Assembly (NCBI GenBank): GCA_946403075.1
Contig: CAMIYN010000007.1
Coordinates: 1 to 50,092, forward strand
DNA: 50,092 nt
Reading direction: 5' to 3'
Source: an uncultured Lachnospiraceae bacterium
Lineage (GTDB): Bacteria > Bacillota > Clostridia > Lachnospirales > Lachnospiraceae
A program made the position numbers and the translations under genes. Under the pieces are notes generated by a model that saw only the letters and a list, made by a program, of their open reading frames with translations, did not search any database and had not been told where the DNA came from. This document shows positions 44,835 through 50,092 of this stretch, piece after piece (position 1 is the stretch's first letter; each line of letters starts with the position of its first letter).

Positions 44835-46904
44835 ATGAAGAAAGAAAATGCATCTGTTTCAATTTTTTTAAGCTTTATATTGGTAATGATAATTTCGGTC
44901 ATTATGTCAATAACGGAGATTGCACGGATTAAAGTTTTAAAACTTTATTTACAAATTTATAGTGATGTAGCAGTAGATTCAATGCTTAGCTTATATCACA
45001 GAAAATTATGGGATTTTTATAGAATTTTTTCTGTTGAGAATTTAAATGATGATTTGCTAAAAAATGAATATATTGAATATTTAGAAAATAATTTAGAATA
45101 TGAAAATAGGCCAATCAGTAATTGGTTTGCTAGTAAGTTTAATAGAGAAAAATTTGAATTGTCATATGAGAGAATTATAGATGGATATAATTTTGAAGAT
45201 AACATTAATGAATATATGAAATATGCAGTCATTGAGAAAACTATAAGACTTTTTAACACTGATAAAATCATAAACAGATTTGACGATGTAAACTTGCTAC
45301 TCGATACTGTAAATGAGATTAAAGGTAATGTTGAGAGAAAAATAATTTATAGAGATATTGAGAAAAAGTATTTTAATTTTAACAAAGATATAGAGAAAAT
45401 TGAAAAAGCAGCAAATGGCATTAAAAAGAGTGTTGAAAAAATAAACAAAGAGTTTATTGAAATTAAAAATATACAAACTTCTGCAAGTGAATCAAATATT
45501 AAAACTGTCAAATCAAAGCTTAATTCACTTTGCAAAAATATTAATTCATTGGTTAATAGTATAGATGCCTATTTTGAGAATATGGATTTGCTAAGGGAAA
45601 AAGTTTTGACAAATAGAGAAAAATTTAACCAAGATGCATTGAAGGAAGAAATAGATATAGAGACATTGGACTTTATAAATAGTGAGTTTTTGGAGTTCGA
45701 AGCATATACAGAAAAAAGTAATGAAATGAATTTGTCAGTAGAAAGATTAAAAACTCAACTAAATAATATTAAAAAAGACATATTTGATTTTAATAGTATA
45801 GTGGATGACTTGGGAAATGAAATAGAAGAATTGAATTTGGAAAAGAAAGAATTAAGGCGAGACAAAGAAAATGATAATACGGAAATAATAAAGGATATAA
45901 ATGAAGCAATTAAAAATATTCAAAATGATATAAAACAGTGTTTTTTGGATGTTAAAGAATTCTTTAAGGATTTAGAGATTGATATGCCAAGCCTTATGCT
46001 ATCTGAAAAGGATTACGAAAGTGAAAAAAATATTATTGAAAGTATACTTGGACTTACTGAAAATGGAATACTCTCGCTCGTTTTAGAAAAAGAAGATATA
46101 GAAAAATTATCAAATGAAATTAATAAAAAAATTGAATTAAATATTGATAGTAGAGAAGACATTAAAACTAAATTTTTAGAAATTTTATATTGTATGGATT
46201 TTATGAATTATTACAAGAAAATAGATTTAAATGAAGTGACCAATTCAGGAAGCAATAAACTTGAAGTTGAAGAGATAATATCAAAAAAGGATAGTGATAG
46301 AAAAAATTTGTCAAGTGTCCTATTTAGAATATTACTGATTAGAGAGTGTATGAATGTATTATACATATATACAAATGCAGATATGAAGAGAACTGCTAGA
46401 ATGTTTACAAATACAACTTTTTTCTTTTTGTCACCTATTGCGAGAAGAGCAGTGAATTTTCTTGTTATATCTGCCTGGGGTGTAGCACAATCAATCGAAG
46501 ATTTACGAAATATAATGAGTGGGCAATATGTAAAATTTTTTCATGATTCTAATAGTTGGACTTTCCATATTGATGATTTATTAAACTTCGGTAATAAAAA
46601 GAATTTGTTTAGAGAGTCAGATGATGGTTTGGTGTTGAATTATAAAGACTATTTGATGGTATTATTATTTTTGGAAAGTGGTGCAAATGTTAATACTGCT
46701 ATGTGTAAAATTATGGATTATAATTTAAAAAAAGAACAAGAAAACTTTGATATGAGAAAAAATTTAGTGAGTTTTAGTGTAAAAAATAGTTTTACATCAG
46801 AACATTTTTTCACAAATATGCTTTTTTTGAAGCCAAGAAATTTTGATACTTTACTGGATATTAATATAGAAATAAATAGTTATGGTAAATATTTTAAAAA
46901 ATAA
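44835..46904 (+). CDS. DUF5702 protein of the Tad locus (TadG-like)
   Basis: A 689-residue protein with an N-terminal pilin-like segment (ASVSIFLSFILVMIISVIMS, then ITEIARIKVLKLYLQIYSDV). A very long coiled-coil-rich extracytoplasmic region follows (about 110-500, heavy in Lys, Glu, Ile and Asn). The C-terminal domain includes LFRILLIRECMNVLYIYTNA near 494 and NYKDYLMVLLFLESGANVNT near 600. This matches DUF5702, the large Firmicute counterpart of TadG-type minor pseudopilins. ATG 44835 follows the flp stop by one base, indicating coupling. It probably anchors or tips the fibre. Confidence 0.82.
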   Translation: MKKENASVSIFLSFILVMIISVIMSITEIARIKVLKLYLQIYSDVAVDSMLSLYHRKLWDFYRIFSVENLNDDLLKNEYIEYLENNLEYENRPISNWFASKFNREKFELSYERIIDGYNFEDNINEYMKYAVIEKTIRLFNTDKIINRFDDVNLLLDTVNEIKGNVERKIIYRDIEKKYFNFNKDIEKIEKAANGIKKSVEKINKEFIEIKNIQTSASESNIKTVKSKLNSLCKNINSLVNSIDAYFENMDLLREKVLTNREKFNQDALKEEIDIETLDFINSEFLEFEAYTEKSNEMNLSVERLKTQLNNIKKDIFDFNSIVDDLGNEIEELNLEKKELRRDKENDNTEIIKDINEAIKNIQNDIKQCFLDVKEFFKDLEIDMPSLMLSEKDYESEKNIIESILGLTENGILSLVLEKEDIEKLSNEINKKIELNIDSREDIKTKFLEILYCMDFMNYYKKIDLNEVTNSGSNKLEVEEIISKKDSDRKNLSSVLFRILLIRECMNVLYIYTNADMKRTARMFTNTTFFFLSPIARRAVNFLVISAWGVAQSIEDLRNIMSGQYVKFFHDSNSWTFHIDDLLNFGNKKNLFRESDDGLVLNYKDYLMVLLFLESGANVNTAMCKIMDYNLKKEQENFDMRKNLVSFSVKNSFTSEHFFTNMLFLKPRNFDTLLDINIEINSYGKYFKK

Positions 46905-47820
46905 AAATCTCACTGCTTCAATAACTGTGGAGGCAAGCATTGTATTCACTACTTCTATTTTAATTTTATTTATGAGCTGTGCTCCACTTTTTGTTTTAAA
47001 AAGCACTGTTAATATACTTAATAATTTAAATGATATATCAAAAATTGCTTCTATTTATAAAATGATAAAATATAATTTTGAAAACGATAGGGGGTCTACA
47101 AATGTTGAAAATTTAGAAAAGGAGGAAATTAAAAAGAATGATGAAATAGATTATTTAGATGGTGAAATAAGTAAAGATGATTTGAGTGAAAGCTTTGAAA
47201 ATTTAACGAACATAGGTATAGTAATTTATAAGTTATTGGGAAATAACAAGGATAGTAATGATGTTTTTAGCAATATTTCATATGTAATACCTTTGCAAAT
47301 AGATACATTTGATTCTACAAAACAGATTATAGATTATAAAATAAGAGTAGGATATAAAATACCTTTTAATATTTTTGGAATAAATAATTTATATCAAGAT
47401 TTTAATTTATCAAGAAGAGTATTTGTTGGAGCAGATGGGAATAGATATGATAGTGAAAATAGTGGAGAATATATATATGTAGCAGAGAGTTTTGAAAAAA
47501 GTCATGTGTATCATAATAATGCAAATTGCACTATGCTAAAAAAAGTGACCAAGGAAATAATATACGGAGAAATTGATAAGGAAAAAAATGAATATGGTGA
47601 AAAATATTCAAAATGTGACTTTTGCATTAAAAATAAAAAGTTAAATAGTAATGAATCAGTATTTATTACACAATATGGAAGATTATATCATTTAAATGAA
47701 AGTTGTCCTACAATGACTGCCTATGTCAGTAAGGTTTCAAAAGAGTATATAGAAAAATATGATTTGAGAATTTGTAAAATTTGTGAAAGGAAAAACAGCA
47801 ATGAAAGTAATGATGATTAG
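46882..47820 (+). CDS. TadE-like pseudopilin with two C-terminal His/Cys motifs
   Basis: A 312-residue protein. The N-terminal TadE-like segment LTASITVEASIVFTTSILIL (residues about 9-28) carries the conserved Glu of the prepilin site, and a hydrophobic stretch follows. The C-terminal third contains two similar units, HVYHNNANCTMLKKV...CDFC and RLYHLNESCPTMTAYV...CKIC. Each has Tyr-His, a Cys five residues after the His and a CxxC, suggesting two zinc sites or disulphide knots. It overlaps the previous gene by 23 bases. Membrane-anchored minor pilin is the likely role. Confidence 0.8.
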   Translation: MVNILKNKNLTASITVEASIVFTTSILILFMSCAPLFVLKSTVNILNNLNDISKIASIYKMIKYNFENDRGSTNVENLEKEEIKKNDEIDYLDGEISKDDLSESFENLTNIGIVIYKLLGNNKDSNDVFSNISYVIPLQIDTFDSTKQIIDYKIRVGYKIPFNIFGINNLYQDFNLSRRVFVGADGNRYDSENSGEYIYVAESFEKSHVYHNNANCTMLKKVTKEIIYGEIDKEKNEYGEKYSKCDFCIKNKKLNSNESVFITQYGRLYHLNESCPTMTAYVSKVSKEYIEKYDLRICKICERKNSNESNDD

Positions 47821-48256
47821 AGAGATAGTATTTATAGTTTTTTTGGTATTAGTTTCTATAATTGATATAAAACAAAAAAGAGTTAATATAAATCTTTTTA
47901 TAATATATTTTTTGATAGGAATTTTTTTATTGGCATTGAGTTTAGTATTTAAAGGAACAATAAATCTGTATGATATAAGTAAATCTATAATTTTTGGTCT
48001 ATTGATAATATTTATATCGATTATTACAAACAATGGTGTTGGCAGAGCAGATGGGTTATATTTTTTGATAAATTCATTGTATGTAAGTTTTAGTGTGAAT
48101 ATATATTTATTTATATCGGGATTATACATTTTATTCTTGATTAGCATAATTATATATATAAAAAGAAATGGAAATATAAAGCATTTGGCTATGCCATTTT
48201 TACCATGTCTCTTGCCATATGCGATATGGAGTCTATATGCACACTATAGAGGGTAG
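47801..48256 (+). CDS. Prepilin peptidase (A24 type IV leader peptidase), second copy in the Tad locus
   Basis: A 151-residue membrane protein of about five helices. The first catalytic-Asp region is VSIIDIKQKRVNINLFIIYF near residue 16. The second is TNNGVGRADGLYFLINSLYV near 70-89, where the Asp follows GxGRA rather than the usual GxGD. The end, KHLAMPFLPCLLPYAIWSL, matches the K-(I/L)P-AP(F/L) end of this family. It should process Flp and the pseudopilins. I chose ATG 47801 because GAAAGG at 47785-47790 is ten bases upstream. It appears intact, unlike the frameshifted peptidase at 39826. Confidence 0.8.
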   Translation: MKVMMIREIVFIVFLVLVSIIDIKQKRVNINLFIIYFLIGIFLLALSLVFKGTINLYDISKSIIFGLLIIFISIITNNGVGRADGLYFLINSLYVSFSVNIYLFISGLYILFLISIIIYIKRNGNIKHLAMPFLPCLLPYAIWSLYAHYRG

Positions 48257-48461
48257 TATTATTTTTAGTATCATAATAATTTTTATATCAAATTTTATTA
48301 ACTTTACTATAGGATTAGAGAGAAAGATTAGTAAATATGTGAGTAGTGAATATACAGTGGAAGTAAAACAATATAGTAGAGATGGCAATAAAAAATATAG
48401 ACCAGAAACAATACAAAGAATTATAACTAATATAGAAAATTTTGGAAAGGAGAGTAACTAA
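48237..48461 (+). CDS. Small membrane protein of the Tad locus
   Basis: A 74-residue protein with one hydrophobic segment (IEGSIIFSIIIIFISNFINF, about residues 4-23) and a charged soluble tail ending RPETIQRIITNIENFGKESN. The Gly-Ser-Ile-Ile start just before the helix is like a TadE/minor pilin N-terminus (with Glu 5). ATG 48237 is preferred because TGGAG at about 48225-48229 is well placed. Its start lies inside the peptidase gene. It is probably a minor pseudopilin, although I cannot assign a family. Confidence 0.6.
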   Translation: MHTIEGSIIFSIIIIFISNFINFTIGLERKISKYVSSEYTVEVKQYSRDGNKKYRPETIQRIITNIENFGKESN

Positions 48462-48463
48462 CA

Positions 48464-49543
48464 ATGGATATAATTAATAATAAATTGGATTTTACTATAG
48501 AAAAAAATATGAGAAATACATTATTGATAATTCATAATGTTAAAGTTAATTTGCAAAGTTATGAGGCAAAAATTTTGGAAGAAGAAAATATAGATAAGGT
48601 AATCAAATACCAAATGGATTTTGATGGAAATGTAGAAGTAATCAAATTTAATATAAGTGGGATGAATTCTCTTGAAAATTATTTGAAGACCAATAAATTA
48701 AAAAAGAAAGATATAATATTTATAATTAAATCAATAGATGAAGTTTTGACAAATATTGAAAATTATTTATTGTCAGAAAATTCTATACTTCTAAATCCAA
48801 ATACTATCATGATAAAGAGAATTAATAATAGAGTGCAATTTTATTTTATGATGATACCAAATTATAAGTCAGATTTTTCATATGAACTAAGTAAATTAAT
48901 AGTTAAACTATTGAGATTTATAGATGTAAATGATAAAGAGGGATTGAGATTTGCTTATGAGTTGTTTGTAAAAAGTTCAAAAGATAATTATACAATAAAT
49001 GACTTGCTTGAAGTGATTCCTGTTGACGAGGATAATGTTTACGATAATTTTGAAGAGGATGATAATTTTAATCTATTGGATGAAATAGATTGGGATACAA
49101 AAAAAGATGAAGAAATAAGTGATGAGTTTCTTGAATATTTGGATTATGATAATAATAATTTTAATAAGAAAAACGAAGAAAAAGATGGTAAAGAAGTGAG
49201 CCCTGATGAAGGGATTTGCATAGATGATGCTACTAAAAATATGTTAAGGGATGAACTTTTTTATGATAGTTTTGAAAATGGAGATTTAAATAGAAAAAAT
49301 CATAATGAGAAAAAAATTCCAAAGAGTAGGAAAAAAGCATTTAAACAAATGTTTGATTTGGAAGAATTGTTTAATGCAATTTTTGTACCATTTGCTGCTG
49401 TGACAGTTCCCTTTGGTATTTTTGTTATATATGGGGGAAGAACTCTTATGAATAATTTTTTGAAAATTTTTGTATATGAAATAATTCTTTTTGCATTATT
49501 TACAATTAATAGTTTTACAAATAGTAGAATACAAAATAAATAG
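48464..49543 (+). CDS. DUF6382 protein of the Tad locus
   Basis: A 359-residue protein. Residues about 1-185 match DUF6382 (LQSYEAKILEEENIDKVIKY, LENYLKTNKLKKKDIIFIIK and PNTIMIKRINNRVQFYFMMI). A long acidic linker follows (about 190-285), then two hydrophobic segments at the C-terminus (IFVPFAAVTVPFGIFVIYGG and FVYEIILFALFTINSF). Many family members carry a C-terminal FHA domain that reads phosphothreonine. I see none here, so this copy ends in membrane helices instead. AAAGGAG precedes ATG 48464. It is the last recognisable gene of the Tad operon and probably regulates it. Confidence 0.75.
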   Translation: MDIINNKLDFTIEKNMRNTLLIIHNVKVNLQSYEAKILEEENIDKVIKYQMDFDGNVEVIKFNISGMNSLENYLKTNKLKKKDIIFIIKSIDEVLTNIENYLLSENSILLNPNTIMIKRINNRVQFYFMMIPNYKSDFSYELSKLIVKLLRFIDVNDKEGLRFAYELFVKSSKDNYTINDLLEVIPVDEDNVYDNFEEDDNFNLLDEIDWDTKKDEEISDEFLEYLDYDNNNFNKKNEEKDGKEVSPDEGICIDDATKNMLRDELFYDSFENGDLNRKNHNEKKIPKSRKKAFKQMFDLEELFNAIFVPFAAVTVPFGIFVIYGGRTLMNNFLKIFVYEIILFALFTINSFTNSRIQNK

Positions 49544-49569
49544 AGAATAAAAATATCTATATTATATAT

Positions 49570-49665
49570 AAGGAAACCTCTAAAAATTTTGACAATTTGA
49601 CAAAGACATTTTGCGAAATCTTTATCATCAGTAATTTTTAAAATTATATTATTAGAGGTTGCCTT
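49570..49665. repeat. 96-bp inverted-repeat element (MITE-like hairpin)
   Basis: Arms AAGGAAACCTCTAA (49570-49583) and TTAGAGGTTGCCTT (49652-49665) are inverted repeats with one mismatch in fourteen. Inner AAAAATTTT/AATTTTTAAAATT sequences can extend the pairing. It contains no gene and follows the Tad operon. It may be a miniature transposable element or the operon end. Confidence 0.6.
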
Positions 49666-49711
49666 ACATAAGATATAATGGTGATTTTATAATTTATTCC
49701 TTATATATTTT

Positions 49712-49882
49712 TTATTTATTAAACATATCAGTCATTTTTCCAATATCAATATGTGCTGCGAGTTTTTTATTCAAATTTTTGTTTAAAGTTTTATTTGATT
49801 TCTTATAACTTATTATATTGTTTTTTAATAATATATCTATATCTTTATCAAAATCTTTTTTTATATTATTTCTATTTTTATC
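49712..49882 (-). pseudogene. Unidentified C-terminal peptide remnant
   Basis: On the minus strand an open frame of about 56 codons ends KKLAAHIDIGKMTDMFNK and starts after a TAG without a usable start codon. The composition (Lys, Asn, Asp, hydrophobic heptads) looks coding, but I do not recognise the family. It may be the end of a gene destroyed by the deletion that left the element at 49570. Confidence 0.25.
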
Positions 49883-50092
49883 CTAGATTTTTGATTAAAT
49901 TCTGTTTATAAAATATAAATGAATATTCCTAAACTAAAAAGCATATTTTTAATAAAAAAATAACAGCAAAATCAGTTTTTAGTGTTATTTTGGTTTATAG
50001 TAGTGCTTTTTTAAGCATAGCAAATAGAGAAACAAATTCCGTTTCTCAAAGTAAATTCCGATTTTAATTTTAGTGGTTGCTCTATCATTTTT
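49883..50092. other. Window end, no supported gene
   Basis: A plus-strand frame from about 49935 reads KKITAKSVFSVILVYSSAFL, then SIANRETNSVSQSKFRF and a stop. It resembles a signal peptide but has no start codon or ribosome site. I see nothing else. Confidence 0.3.

Overview
This is a strongly AT-rich window with dense purine-rich AGGAGG-type ribosome sites, TTG/GTG starts, a CIRCE-controlled grpE-dnaK pair, DUF6273 secreted proteins, YfhO and a Firmicute-style Tad pilus locus with DUF5702 and DUF6382 proteins. Together these point to a low-GC Firmicute of the Clostridia type. I cannot name the species.

Layout. 1-80 is the 3' part of tRNA-Asn and its terminator. 94-3222 holds two secreted surface-type proteins (a DUF6273 lipoprotein and a glycine-rich protein with a glucan/choline-binding-like repeat). 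3223-11944 is an accessory island: an XRE regulator relic, a Zn-macrodomain/class M sirtuin pair that should reverse ADP-ribosylation, a recombinase tail, a two-gene BcgI-like restriction-modification system, a convergent uncharacterised PD-(D/E)xK nuclease candidate, and a broken serine recombinase. 12069-17520 is core: promoter/CIRCE, grpE, dnaK, then argG and argH on the minus strand, followed by tRNA-Arg(ACG). 18237-28000 is a second accessory zone built largely of wreckage: AAA_14 ATPase, serine recombinase tails, ROK, type III restriction, SnoaL-like and EamA fragments. Intact genes sit among them: a DUF262/HNH type IV restriction-like protein, two further DUF6273 proteins, and DUF3795 and TfoX_N proteins. 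28098-33330 carries a PPC-domain protein, a low-molecular-weight phosphatase, a canonical sirtuin and YfhO. 33876-36018 is an uncharacterised three-gene membrane cassette. 36105-39545 holds an antiporter, an SNF-type transporter and an AIM24 protein. 39826-49543 is the Tad pilus operon.

How it fits together. Two defence neighbourhoods (about 4-11.9 kb and 18.2-26.3 kb) share the same scar: the C-terminal tail of a large serine recombinase lying directly after a cargo gene, twice after a truncated one and once fused in frame to a type III restriction gene. This suggests repeated insertion and deletion of recombinase-borne cargo. A separate family of short intergenic repeats (core GTAGGGGCGAACCAT / GGGAGCCC) sits between core genes on both strands. 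It forms an exact 47-bp tandem array at 30348-30535 and lies between tadC and the flp pilin gene. In the Tad locus all the expected machine parts are recognisable. The first prepilin peptidase is frameshifted, but an apparently intact second one lies at the far end of the operon.
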